Part shown: piece after piece, positions 52,978-62,360 of the stretch
Position numbering within the stretch: position 1 is the first letter of the stretch
How the letters are laid out: each line of letters starts with the position of its first letter
NCBI RefSeq assembly: GCF_001424705.1
Contig: NZ_LMRA01000010.1
Location: 1 to 64,000 of the forward strand
Source: Methylobacterium sp. Leaf465
GTDB taxonomy: Bacteria; Pseudomonadota; Alphaproteobacteria; Rhizobiales; Beijerinckiaceae
Reading direction: 5' to 3'
Length of the DNA stretch: 64,000 bases
Notes under the pieces: generated by a model
Told to the model about the DNA's origin: nothing
Seen by the model: the letters and a program-made list of their open reading frames with translations, nothing else
Database searches by the model: none
Made by a program: the position numbers and the translations under genes

Positions 52978-53037
52978 TTGTGCTTTGGTACAGGTCAGCA
53001 TCGAAATCCCGCACCCGCCCCGTTGCACTTTGGTCCA
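52978..53037. promoter_or_regulatory. Pair of direct-repeat boxes in the divergent promoter
   Basis: TTGTGCTTTGGTACA (52978-52992) and TTGCACTTTGGTCCA (53023-53037) match at 12 of 15 positions and start 45 bases apart. They sit between divergent pedF and the ABC binding-protein gene, so one regulator may control both transcripts. Confidence 0.5.
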
Positions 53038-53100
53038 ATACCGGCCGCGGCAGTGCCGCCGCTATCCTGACGCCAAAGAACGAACAGGGCGGGAGGGCCG

Positions 53101-54363
53101 ATGCAGGGTCGGCGCTGGAAGCGGGATGGCGCGGGCCGTGGCCGCCCGCGTCCCCATCGTGCCGCGCGGATCGCAGCGGCGGTGGTATCCGGCCTGGTGC
53201 TAGCGGGCGCGATAGCGATGCCCGGCGGTACGCGCGCGTCGGCCGCCGGCGAGGCGCTGACGATCCACTACCTCGAACGGCGTATCGAGCGCCCCGCCCC
53301 CCTCAATAATGAAGATCCGATCCCCGACGATGAAGGTCTGAAGGGGGCGGAACTCGGTTTAAGGGACTCGAACGCCACCGGCCGCTTCGTCGGACTGGGT
53401 TTCACGCTCGAAACCCGGATCGTCGCGCCGGAGGAGGATCTCCGGCACGTGTTCAGGAGCCTCGGACACGGTCCGGTCCGGTTCGTCGTGCTGAACGCGC
53501 CGGCCGACGACGTCCTGGCGCTGACCGACCTGCCCGAGGCCCGAGGCACCGTCTTCCTGAATATCGGGGCGCCCGACACCCGCCTGCGGGATGCCGACTG
53601 CCGGGCTCGGCTGCTGCATGTCCTGCCCTCGCGGGCGATGCTTGCCGATGCCCTGGTTCAGTTCCTGGCCTTCAAGCGCTGGGCCCGCATCCTGCTGTTG
53701 TCCGGCCCGGCGCCGGCCGATGCCCTCTACGCCGAAGCGCTGCGGCGGAGCGCGAAGAAGTTCGGGTTGCGGATCGTCGCCGAGTCGCGCTTCGATCCGG
53801 AGGGCGGCGACACACGGGACACGGCGCTGCGTGAGTTCGTGATTCCCACCCGTGGTCCCGAGCACGACGTGGTCGCGGTGGCCGACGAGGCGGGGGCATT
53901 CGGCACGAACCTCCTCTACAACACGGCATCGCCCCGCCCCGTCGTCGGCACGCAAGGGCTCACCCCCGCTGCCTGGGGGCGACCGGTGGAGGCCTGGGCG
54001 GCGGTCCAACTCCAGGGGCGCTTCCGCCGGCTCGCCGGGCGGGCGATGCGCCCGGTGGACTATGCCGGTTGGATGGCCGTGCATGCGCTCGGCGAAGCGG
54101 CGGTGCAGGTGCGCAGCACCGATCCCGACAGGGTCGCGGCGTTGGTCCTCGCACCCACATTCGAGGTCGGCGGCTTCAAGGGGCGGCCCCTGAGCTTCCG
54201 TGCCTGGAATGGGCAGCTGCGCCAGCCGGTGTTCCTGATCGGCCCCGGTGCGGTCACGGCCGTTGCGCCGATCGAGGGGTTTCTGCACCACCGCACCGAA
54301 CTCGATACCCTCGGCCTCGACGAGCCCGAGAGCGTGTGCCGGACCTTCCGGAAGGCAGGCTGA
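53101..54363 (+). CDS. PQQ-dependent alcohol dehydrogenase system ABC substrate-binding protein
   Basis: The 420-residue protein has a signal-type N terminus and then GEALTIHYLERRIERPAPLN and DDEGLKGAELGLRDSNATGR, the pattern of the periplasmic binding proteins that accompany PQQ alcohol dehydrogenases. It resembles a Leu/Ile/Val-binding fold. The partner ATPase and permease are not in the window, so it may act as a free periplasmic factor here. GGGAGGG precedes the ATG. Its stop overlaps the next ATG (TGATG), so it is coupled to the beta-propeller gene. Confidence 0.8.
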   Translation: MQGRRWKRDGAGRGRPRPHRAARIAAAVVSGLVLAGAIAMPGGTRASAAGEALTIHYLERRIERPAPLNNEDPIPDDEGLKGAELGLRDSNATGRFVGLGFTLETRIVAPEEDLRHVFRSLGHGPVRFVVLNAPADDVLALTDLPEARGTVFLNIGAPDTRLRDADCRARLLHVLPSRAMLADALVQFLAFKRWARILLLSGPAPADALYAEALRRSAKKFGLRIVAESRFDPEGGDTRDTALREFVIPTRGPEHDVVAVADEAGAFGTNLLYNTASPRPVVGTQGLTPAAWGRPVEAWAAVQLQGRFRRLAGRAMRPVDYAGWMAVHALGEAAVQVRSTDPDRVAALVLAPTFEVGGFKGRPLSFRAWNGQLRQPVFLIGPGAVTAVAPIEGFLHHRTELDTLGLDEPESVCRTFRKAG

Positions 54364-55424
54364 TGCGACCGCACATATCGGCTCCGCACCGCCCGCACAG
54401 ACATCCGAAGGCGAATGCCATGGCTCGCACTGCGTGTCTCGCCAGCCTTCTCTGCCTTGCCGGCGCGCTCCTGGCGTTGCCTGTTCTGGGCCAGGAGGTC
54501 TTTGTCTCGAACGAGCGCGACAATACCGTTTCGGTGATCGACGGCGGCTCCCTGGAGGTGGTCCGCACCTTCCCCGTAGGCCGGCGCCCGCGCGGTCTGA
54601 CCTTCTCCCGCGACGGGCGCACCCTCTACATCTGCGCCAGCGATTCGGATGCTGTGCAGGTCATCGACCCCGACACGGGCGCGGTGCGGCACAACCTTCC
54701 CTCGGGCGAGGACCCCGAGCAGTTCGCCCTCGCGCCGGACGACCGCACGCTGTTCATCGCCAATGAGGAGAACGCCACCACCACTGTGGTCGATGCGCAG
54801 GCGCGCAAGGTCCTCGCCCAGATCGATGTCGGCATCGAGCCGGAGGGCATGGCGGTGAGCCCTGACGGAAAGCTCGCGGTCACCACCTCGGAGACGACCA
54901 ACATGGTGCATTGGATCGATGTCGCGACGCTTTCGGCGTTCGATGCGACGCCGGTGGGCCAGCGCCCGCGCGCCGCCGCCTTCTCGGCGGACGGGCGGAC
55001 GCTGTGGGTTTCCTCGGAGATCGGCGGCACGGTGGCGGTAATCGACGTGGCCACCCGCCGGGTCGTCGAGACGGTGGGGTTCGGCGTGAAGGGCATCGCC
55101 GAGGACCGCCTTCAGCCCGTGGGCATCACCCTGACGCGGGACGGACGTTTCGCCTTCGTGGCGCTCGGCCCCTCCGACCGGGTCGCGGTGATCGATGCGA
55201 AGACCTACCGGGTCGTGAACTACATCCTGGTCGGACGCCGGGTCTGGCAACTCGCGATGACGCCGGACGAGTCACGCATGTTCACCACGAACGGGGTGTC
55301 GGGGGACGTGACGGTGATCGACCTGGCGACGCAGCGCCCGATCCGCAGCGTCAAGGTCGGCCGGTTCCCCTGGGGCGTGGCGGTCCGGCCGGCACCGGCC
55401 GGCCCATCAGGCACCACGCCATGA
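54363..55424 (+). CDS. PQQ-associated YVTN beta-propeller protein
   Basis: The 353-residue protein has a signal peptide after a short basic N terminus and seven beta-propeller repeats of the YVTN type: FVSNERDNTVSVIDGGSLEV, GRRPRGLTFSRDGRTLYICA and similar units recur every 40 or so residues. It matches the beta-propeller family linked to PQQ alcohol dehydrogenases. Its biochemical role is not known. An ATG at 54420 that gives a tighter signal peptide is an alternative start. It ends in an ATGA overlap with the NosR-like gene. Confidence 0.82.
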   Translation: MRPHISAPHRPHRHPKANAMARTACLASLLCLAGALLALPVLGQEVFVSNERDNTVSVIDGGSLEVVRTFPVGRRPRGLTFSRDGRTLYICASDSDAVQVIDPDTGAVRHNLPSGEDPEQFALAPDDRTLFIANEENATTTVVDAQARKVLAQIDVGIEPEGMAVSPDGKLAVTTSETTNMVHWIDVATLSAFDATPVGQRPRAAAFSADGRTLWVSSEIGGTVAVIDVATRRVVETVGFGVKGIAEDRLQPVGITLTRDGRFAFVALGPSDRVAVIDAKTYRVVNYILVGRRVWQLAMTPDESRMFTTNGVSGDVTVIDLATQRPIRSVKVGRFPWGVAVRPAPAGPSGTTP

Positions 55425-57553
55425 CCGCGGCGCAGGTTCGCCCACGGATCACGCCGGTCTTTGCCGGATCATGGACGCGCCATCTCGTCCTAGTTCTCCT
55501 CGCGGCCCTGTGGGGAGGCCATCCCGCCATGGCGGGCACGCTCGATCGGGGGGGCATTGAGCGGTACTTTCCGGCTCCGCTCGTGGTGGGCGAGCGCGAC
55601 GGGGCTTTGCCGGTCTGGCCCATCCTGAAACAGGAGGCCGGCCGCTACGAGATCTTCGCCTACGCTTTCGAATCCATCGACCTCGCGCCGATCCCAGGCT
55701 TCGGGGGGACGCCCCCCGATCTCCTCGTGGCGCTCGCCCCCGATGGCACCTTCCGCGATGTGAAGGTCGTATCCCACCACGAGCCCGTCTTCCTGGAGGG
55801 CCTGGGCTCGGAACCGCTCTTCGCCTTCGTCGACCAATATGTGGGCTTGTCGGCTCGCAGGTCGATCCGGGTCGGTAGGCCGAACGCGCGGGGGGGCGGG
55901 GCCTCGGCAGAGACCACCGTGGACGGGATCTCCATGGCCACCGCCTCGACGCGCGTGATCAACGAATCGATCCTCGGTGCGTCCTTGGCCGTCGCGCGCG
56001 CCAAGCTGGGCTTCGGCGCTGCGAACGTCGGCCTGAAGGTCGAAGCCCGGCCGGATGCCGACGAATCCCTGAGCGTGGCCGACCTCGTCGCACGGGGCTG
56101 GGTACGCCACCTCGCCGTGACCCGCGGACAGGCCGAGGACGCCTTCCGGGATGCGGGCCTGGAACCCATCGACAGCGGCCCGGCCGACCGACCGCTCACC
56201 GATCTCACCTTCGCCTATCTCAACGTGCCGGCGATCGGCCGTAGCCTCCTCGGTTCGGACCGCTTCACCGCGCTCATGCGCGAACTCGGCCCCGGCGACC
56301 ATGCGGTGATGGTGGTGAGCTACGGCTCCGAGAATCCCCTCGGTGAGGATTTCGTGCTGGGTTCGATCCCCGAACGCCTCGCCGTAATGCAGGGCGGTCT
56401 GGCGGTGAACGCGCGGGACATGGCGATCGAGCGGCGCGGGGCCGCCCCTGGTCTGCCCGACGGGCCCTGGACGATTCTGCGGATCACCGAGGCCGCAGGC
56501 TTCGATCCCTCCGCGCCCTGGACCCTGAAGGCCAAGCTCATCCGAGAACGCGGGCAGATCCTGTCCGAGAAGATCGTCCGTGAGTTCTCCGCCGATTACA
56601 CCCTCCCCGCCACGTTGTTCACCCGCGAGGCAGCGGAAGCGGGTCCGAGCTGGCTCGATCCGTGGCGAGCGCGCGGACCCGAACTCGGCGTCATCGCCCT
56701 GGCGCTGGCCGGGCTCGTGCCGGTGCTCGCGTTCCGGCGCATGCTCGTGGTCGACCGCCGCCGCTTCGCGATCTTCCGCCTCGGCTTCCTTGCCTTCACC
56801 CTCGGTTTCGTCGGCTGGTACGCCCAGGCGCAGCTCTCCGTCGTCACGCTGGTCGGCCTGGTGCGCGCCGCCACCGTGACCCACGATCTAGCCTTCCTCC
56901 TCTACGACCCACCCTCGCTGCTGCTCTGGGCCTTCGTCGTCCCGACCCTCGTGGTCTGGGGGCGGGGCACGTTCTGCGGCTGGCTCTGCCCCTTCGGCGC
57001 ACTGCAGGAATTCACCGCCTGGCTCGCCAAGCCCCTGCGCATCCGGCCGATCGCGGTACCGCCCCGGCTCGATCTCTGGTTGCGACAGGCGAAGTACGGG
57101 CTCCTCGCCGGCATCCTCGTCGCCGCCGCCACCGGCTCGCCCCTCGCGGATACGTTTGCCGAGGCGGAGCCGTTCAAGACTGCCATCACCCTTTACTTCG
57201 TGCGGGCCTGGCCATTCGTGGCCTACGCGGTCGGCCTGCTGGTGCTCAACCTCTTCGTCTACAAGGGTTTCTGCCGCTACCTCTGTCCGCTCGGCGCCGG
57301 GCTCGCGATCCTCGGGCGCCTGCGTGTCCTCGACTGGATTCCGCGTCGGGCGGAATGCGGCAGCCCGTGCCAGCTCTGCAAGGTGCGCTGCCGCTACGGA
57401 GCCATCGCGCCGTCCGGCCGGATCGACTACCCTGAGTGCTTTCAATGCATGGATTGCGTGACGATCATCCAGGACCCGCAGCAATGCGTGCCGCAGGTGG
57501 TGGCCGCCAAGCGCGGGCGGCGGATCGCCCCCCAGCAGGCACCAGCGGAATGA
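55421..57553 (+). CDS. NosR/NirI-like membrane flavo-iron-sulfur protein
   Basis: The 710-residue protein has an N-terminal signal or anchor, a periplasmic FMN-binding domain with the candidate flavinylation site DGISMATAST (near residue 170), several membrane helices (residues about 425-610), two C-x-x-x-C-P motifs (FCGWLCPFGALQEF and FCRYLCPLGAG) and a C-terminal pair of four-cysteine iron-sulfur motifs (CGSPCQLCKVRC and CFQCMDC). NosR moves electrons across the membrane to N2O reductase; here there is no nosZ, so it probably serves another periplasmic acceptor or the alcohol oxidation chain. The ATG overlaps the beta-propeller stop (ATGA). Confidence 0.88.
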   Translation: MTAAQVRPRITPVFAGSWTRHLVLVLLAALWGGHPAMAGTLDRGGIERYFPAPLVVGERDGALPVWPILKQEAGRYEIFAYAFESIDLAPIPGFGGTPPDLLVALAPDGTFRDVKVVSHHEPVFLEGLGSEPLFAFVDQYVGLSARRSIRVGRPNARGGGASAETTVDGISMATASTRVINESILGASLAVARAKLGFGAANVGLKVEARPDADESLSVADLVARGWVRHLAVTRGQAEDAFRDAGLEPIDSGPADRPLTDLTFAYLNVPAIGRSLLGSDRFTALMRELGPGDHAVMVVSYGSENPLGEDFVLGSIPERLAVMQGGLAVNARDMAIERRGAAPGLPDGPWTILRITEAAGFDPSAPWTLKAKLIRERGQILSEKIVREFSADYTLPATLFTREAAEAGPSWLDPWRARGPELGVIALALAGLVPVLAFRRMLVVDRRRFAIFRLGFLAFTLGFVGWYAQAQLSVVTLVGLVRAATVTHDLAFLLYDPPSLLLWAFVVPTLVVWGRGTFCGWLCPFGALQEFTAWLAKPLRIRPIAVPPRLDLWLRQAKYGLLAGILVAAATGSPLADTFAEAEPFKTAITLYFVRAWPFVAYAVGLLVLNLFVYKGFCRYLCPLGAGLAILGRLRVLDWIPRRAECGSPCQLCKVRCRYGAIAPSGRIDYPECFQCMDCVTIIQDPQQCVPQVVAAKRGRRIAPQQAPAE

Positions 57554-58527
57554 CGGCCATCCTGCGCCCGGCCCGGCGCCGCCTCCTCGTCGGGGGCGCC
57601 GGCCTCGCCACGGCCGCGCTCGGCGGCGTGGCCGCGTTCCGCGCGATGGCCGGCGCGCAGGGTCTCACGACGCGAACCCGCACGGGCCTCGCCTTCGGCA
57701 CCGCCGTCGCCCTCACCGTGGCCGGGCCCGAACCGTCCACCCTCGACGCGGCCCTCTCCGACGGGTTCGCGGAGATCCGCAGCGTCGAGGACGCCGCGAG
57801 CCTGTTCCGGGCAACCAGCGCCCTGAATCGCCTCAATCGCTCCGGCCACCTCGAGGCGCCGCCCGCACACCTGACCACGCTCCTGCGCTTCGCCCTCGAC
57901 CTTGCGGCGGGGACCGGCGGCGCCTTCGATCCGACCGTGCAGCCATTCTGGCCGCTCTGGGCGCAGGCCGCCGCGCGGGGTGAACGTCCGGACCCGGCCT
58001 CCCTTAGCCGGGCGGCCGCCCGGATCGGCTGGCGCAAGGTCTCCCTCACGCCCGAGCGCATCCTTCTGGAGCCCGGCACCGCAGTGACGCTGAATGCCCT
58101 GGTCCAGGGCTACGCTGCCGACCGGGTTATGGCATCCCTGCATGCGCGTGGGATCACGGATGCCTTCGTGGATACCGGCGAGTTCGGCGCCTCAGGAACG
58201 CACCCGGACGGTACGCCCTGGCGCCTCGGCATCGCCGATCCGCGGGCGCCGGATACCCTCGCCGCCGTAATCGAACCGTTCACGGGCTTCGCCGCAACCT
58301 CGGGAGACTACAGCATGAGCTTCTCGCCGGACCGCGTCGACCACCACATCTTCGACCCCGCGACCGGGCGTTCTCCTGCAGGCCTGGCTTCGGTGACCGT
58401 CACCGCCCCGACTGGGCTTCTGGCCGACGGCCTGTCCACCAGCTGCATGGTCCTCGGTACAGCACGCGGTCGCGACCTCGTTGCGCGGCATCCGGGCTGC
58501 ACGGTGCGCTTCATCGACAAGACCTGA
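57550..58527 (+). CDS. apbE: FAD:protein FMN transferase
   Basis: The 325-residue protein has a Tat-like N terminus (RRRLLVGGAGLATAALGG) and the ApbE core: ASLFRATSALNRLNRSGHLE, the GGAFDPTVQPFWPLW loop, VDTGEFGASGTHPDG, and HHIFDPATGRSPAG. ApbE attaches FMN covalently to a Thr or Ser of target proteins. The neighbouring NosR-like protein, with which it shares an ATGA overlap, is the obvious target through its DGISMATAST site. Confidence 0.9.
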   Translation: MTAILRPARRRLLVGGAGLATAALGGVAAFRAMAGAQGLTTRTRTGLAFGTAVALTVAGPEPSTLDAALSDGFAEIRSVEDAASLFRATSALNRLNRSGHLEAPPAHLTTLLRFALDLAAGTGGAFDPTVQPFWPLWAQAAARGERPDPASLSRAAARIGWRKVSLTPERILLEPGTAVTLNALVQGYAADRVMASLHARGITDAFVDTGEFGASGTHPDGTPWRLGIADPRAPDTLAAVIEPFTGFAATSGDYSMSFSPDRVDHHIFDPATGRSPAGLASVTVTAPTGLLADGLSTSCMVLGTARGRDLVARHPGCTVRFIDKT

Positions 58528-58545
58528 ATCGACAGCAACCGAACG

Positions 58546-59457
58546 ATGCCCCGGCTTCCCCCCGCTCCGAAATTCGACATCCACGTCCCCGTCCCCGTCC
58601 CCGTCGGCGGGGCCAGCGAGCCGCCCGGACAGCAATCCCGACAACGCCCTGAACGGCCCTGGTGGCGGTCGGGTCTGCTGGCACCCACACGAGCTCCGGC
58701 GCGACGCTGGCGTGCGCGATCCGCGGCGTTTCTGCTCGTCTGCGGCACGACCGCGGCGGTCAGGGCCGAACCGCCGGTCGCGGTCGCGCTCATCGTCTCC
58801 GTGGATGTGTCGCAATCGGTCGACGCGGCGCGCTTCGGGCTGCAGATGGAGGGAATTGCCGAGGCCCTGGAAGATCCCGGCGTTGTTGCAGCGATGACCG
58901 CGCGGCCAGGAGGAACGCTCTTCGCCATGGTGACCTGGGCCGATCGGGCCAGCCTGGCTGTTGGCTGGCGGCGGATCGCGAGCCGCGCCGATGCGGTCGC
59001 CGCAGCGGCGCAGGTCCGGGCGACCCCCCGCCAGACCGGTGAATTCACCTGCCTGGCTCAGATGTTCCGCACGATCGCCGGGAGCGTGATCCCCGCCATG
59101 CCGATCCCCGCCGAGCGCATCGTCGTCGACGTCTCGGGCGACGGCATCGACAATTGCACGGACACGGACGACCTCGCCACCGAGCAGGCCGCCGTCCTCG
59201 CCTCGGGCGCCACCATCAATGGCCTGCCGATCCTCGTTCCGGGCGAGAACGATGTCGTGGGTGCCGGCGCATACAGGGCCCCAGGGTACGGCCTCCGGGC
59301 GACGCCGCTGCCACAGGAGCATATCGGCCTCCAGCAATGGTTCGAGGCGCACGTCGTCGCTGGACCGAACGCGTTCTTGCTCACCGCGAAAGGCTATGGC
59401 GATTTTTCCAGGGCCATACGCCGCAAATTCATGACGGAAATCAGTTCGTATCGATAG
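58546..59457 (+). CDS. DUF1194 protein (von Willebrand-like domain), exported
   Basis: The 303-residue protein has a long proline-rich N terminus, a hydrophobic segment (RSAAFLLVCGTTAAVRA), and then a VWA-like domain with VSVDVSQSVD, a metal-ion-dependent adhesion site. The conserved DVSGDGIDNC segment is typical of DUF1194. Function unknown; it lies 18 bases after ApbE and appears part of the same transcript. The real start may be later than 58546. Confidence 0.78.
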   Translation: MPRLPPAPKFDIHVPVPVPVGGASEPPGQQSRQRPERPWWRSGLLAPTRAPARRWRARSAAFLLVCGTTAAVRAEPPVAVALIVSVDVSQSVDAARFGLQMEGIAEALEDPGVVAAMTARPGGTLFAMVTWADRASLAVGWRRIASRADAVAAAAQVRATPRQTGEFTCLAQMFRTIAGSVIPAMPIPAERIVVDVSGDGIDNCTDTDDLATEQAAVLASGATINGLPILVPGENDVVGAGAYRAPGYGLRATPLPQEHIGLQQWFEAHVVAGPNAFLLTAKGYGDFSRAIRRKFMTEISSYR

Positions 59458-59980
59458 GCATTTTTGCCTTTGAGGGATGATTCTGTTGTCAAACCTCCGA
59501 CCTGACGCCTACTGACAGAATTCACAGATTCGGTGGTTAACAGACGCTCCAGATCGGTTGCAGAAAGCACGGTGCCGGGCGAGCGGCAGATTTCTGCTCA
59601 TGGTGCAAAGCCGTCTTGCGCCGCAACTCATGGGAGCGTCCGGTTTGTTGGCGCCGCTTCCCAATAGCGGACCGGCTGTAATCCACCCTATCCGGTCATT
59701 CCGCATCCGACCCAACCAAGTCATAAAACTTGAGCCGGAGTTCTGGCGAAAGCGGATGCTGCGGTGGGTTAGGTTCGCTGCATGGTGACAGGCGAAGCGT
59801 GAGGTCAAAATTTCGTTCGCGCCGTGACCCGTTGCCTACCGCACCGCGCTTAACGACCGCGACCTTGCCAAGCGTCGGTATGGACTGTGAGGTCTGACCA
59901 ACCGCTTCACCGCCACCGGCGGGTTCAATAGGAACCAAGTCTAGTCCGGGCGCGGGAACCTGAGCAGATTTATCCGAAGC
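59458..59980. other. Gene-free spacer with a dispersed repeat
   Basis: No gene is supported. Positions 59660-59775 hold a dispersed repeat copy (on the minus strand GACTTGGTTGGGTCGGATGC) matching the one near 49063-49090. Confidence 0.4.
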
Positions 59981-62116
59981 TTAGGTCTCGATCATGGACC
60001 GTACGCGCTCGGCCATCGCCTCGATTGAAAATGGCTTCGTCAGGATCCCCATGCCGTGGCCCAAACGCCCGTTCCCGAGGACGGCATTCTCGGCGTAGCC
60101 GGTCACGAACAGCACCTTGAGATCCGGGCGCCGAACCCGTGCGGCGTCCGCCATCTGGCGCCCGTTCATGCCCCCGGGCAATCCCACGTCGGTCACGAGT
60201 AGGTCGATGCGGGTGTTCGACTCCAGCACCTTGAGGCCGGCGACGCTGTCGGCCGCCTCAATGGCAACGTAGCCCAGATCTCCGAGCACGTCGGTGACCA
60301 GCATGCGAACGCTGGGTTCGTCATCGACCACGAGCACGGTCTCGCCCTGCTCAGAGCGCGGCAGAGAGCCGCCGGCGACGGGAACGTCTGCGTCGACCGC
60401 TCCGAGGTACCGCGGAAGGTACAGGCGCACCGTCGTACCGATGCCGAGTTCGGAATAGATCCGGGCCTGCCCGCCGGACTGGATGGCGAAGCCGTAGATC
60501 ATGCTGAGGCCGAGGCCAGTGCCCTGGCCCACGGGCTTCGTCGTGAAGAACGGGTCGAAGGCCTTGGCGACAGTGTCCGGGCCCATGCCGCATCCGGTGT
60601 CGGTGACGCAGAGCGACAGGTACTGCCCCGGTTCCAAGTCGCGTGCGCGAGCATCGTCGTGGTTGAGCCAACGATTGGACGTCTCGATGGTGATGCGCCC
60701 GCCATTGGGCATCGCATCCCGGGCGTTGATGCAGAGGTTGAGCAGCGCGTTCTCAAGCTGCGGCGGGTCGACCAGCGCGGGCCACAGGCTCGGTGCCCCG
60801 AAGACCTCTAGATGGATGGACGGCCCGACCGTCCTACGGATCAGATCCTCCATGCCCTTGACGAGCTGGTTCACGTCCGTCGGCTTGGGGTCGAGAGTCT
60901 GCCGGCGCGAGAAGGCAAGGAGCCGGTGGGTCAGCGCGGCGGCGCGGCGCGAGGCGCCCTGGGCGACAGCCATGTACTTTTCGACGTCGGCGATACGCCC
61001 CTGCGCGAGGCGGGTTCCGATCATCTCCAGGGCCCCAGAGATACCGGCGAGCAGGTTGTTGAAATCGTGCGCCAGCCCACCCGTGAGCTGCCCAACCGCT
61101 TCCATTTTCTGCGATTGGCGTAGCTGGGTCTCGGCCGCCTGCAGGGCCGCCGTCCGTTCCTCGACACGCTGTTCCAGCTGCTCGTTGAGCTCGCGCAGAT
61201 CGATCAGGGCGCGATCCCGCTGCTCCTCGACCGCGCGCCGCTCCTGCACGTCGATGAGAACCCCGGGGAAGCGCAACGGGATACCGTCCAGGCCGTGTTC
61301 GACGAGGCCGTTGGCTTCCAGCCAGTAGTACAGGCCATCCGCCCGACGGACCCGGTACTGGTGCGCGTAGCGGCCGCCCCGCGTGATTGCCTCCTCGATG
61401 GCCTTGGCCAATCCGGCCTGGTCGTCGGGATGCACGGTCTCAACGACCTGGGCCAAGCTGATGCCACTGCGTCCGAGGGCAGGATCGAGGCCAAAATTGA
61501 TCGCGAACGCCTCGTCCACCGTGAAGCGGTCGGAAGGTAGGTCCCAGACCCAGGTGCCGATGATGGCTCCGGCCGCCAGAGCGAGTTGGACGCGCTCGAC
61601 GTTCGCCCGTGCGAGCGCCTCGCTCTCCCGGAGCGCGGCATCCCCGAGTACGCGGCCGGTGGTCTCGTTGGTGAAGATAAACAGGCCCGCAACCGCACCT
61701 GTGCCGTCGAGCACGCGCGAATACGAGAACGACCACCAAGTATCCTGCTGGCCGCGGTCGGTGTCGAGCTTCCAGGGCAGGTCGACGAAGCGCTCAGGCC
61801 GGCCGTCGAGGGCATCCTGGATGATGGGTTGGGCCTGCTCCCACCCGTCCGCCCAGACGCGGTCGAAGCGCTCGCCCATCGCCCAAGACAGGCGCGGACC
61901 GAGCAATGGGAAATAGGTGTCATTGAAGAAGAAGTGCAGCTCCGGCCCCCAGGCCAGGATCATGCTCTCGGGTGAGTTCAACACAAGGGACAGAGCGGTG
62001 CGCAGTTCGGTCGGCCATCCTGAGGGATGCCCAAGCGGATGTCCGGTCCAGTCGCGATCTCGGATCATCCGGGCGGCTTCGCGGCCTCCGTCGAGGAATG
62101 CCAAAGGGTTCGTCAT
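59981..62116 (-). CDS. Hybrid sensor histidine kinase with PAS domains and receiver
   Basis: The 711-residue protein has an N-terminal PAS or PAS-like region (SPESMILAWGPELHFFFNDT), a PAC/PAS unit ending in GVLIDVQERR (residues about 170-300), a HisKA domain with phospho-acceptor His in [17 protein letters not shown] (near 350), an HATPase_c domain (NARDAMPNGG, DTGCGMG, GTGLGLSM), and a receiver with the phosphorylatable Asp in LLVTDVGLPGG (near 642). No membrane segment is seen, so a cytosolic sensor is likely. It has no obvious regulated partner beside it, and the next gene is a similar kinase. Confidence 0.9.
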   Translation of the reverse strand: MTNPLAFLDGGREAARMIRDRDWTGHPLGHPSGWPTELRTALSLVLNSPESMILAWGPELHFFFNDTYFPLLGPRLSWAMGERFDRVWADGWEQAQPIIQDALDGRPERFVDLPWKLDTDRGQQDTWWSFSYSRVLDGTGAVAGLFIFTNETTGRVLGDAALRESEALARANVERVQLALAAGAIIGTWVWDLPSDRFTVDEAFAINFGLDPALGRSGISLAQVVETVHPDDQAGLAKAIEEAITRGGRYAHQYRVRRADGLYYWLEANGLVEHGLDGIPLRFPGVLIDVQERRAVEEQRDRALIDLRELNEQLEQRVEERTAALQAAETQLRQSQKMEAVGQLTGGLAHDFNNLLAGISGALEMIGTRLAQGRIADVEKYMAVAQGASRRAAALTHRLLAFSRRQTLDPKPTDVNQLVKGMEDLIRRTVGPSIHLEVFGAPSLWPALVDPPQLENALLNLCINARDAMPNGGRITIETSNRWLNHDDARARDLEPGQYLSLCVTDTGCGMGPDTVAKAFDPFFTTKPVGQGTGLGLSMIYGFAIQSGGQARIYSELGIGTTVRLYLPRYLGAVDADVPVAGGSLPRSEQGETVLVVDDEPSVRMLVTDVLGDLGYVAIEAADSVAGLKVLESNTRIDLLVTDVGLPGGMNGRQMADAARVRRPDLKVLFVTGYAENAVLGNGRLGHGMGILTKPFSIEAMAERVRSMIET

Positions 62117-62360
62117 CGTGTCTATGTGTGCGGTTTAAGCGTGTGGATCCGCTACCCTACCAATTGATGGACGCTGCAATAGGGTAGCCGGTGACGGCAG
62201 CGATCCGTGTTCCGTCGTTCCATGGGAAGCGACCGTCTATGATGGTCGCGGTCTTGTGAAATTGGCCAATCAGGACACCAGGAGCAGGTGGTACGGCAAG
62301 ATCTTACTACGGCTCCGGGAGGGCCCGATGGCAGCAATTCGATCCTCGGGAAACCGGCCC

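Noticed and set aside
55421..57553. NosR-like gene as evidence of denitrification
   Set aside because: No nosZ, nosD or other nos genes are present, and the locus is linked to PQQ alcohol oxidation genes.
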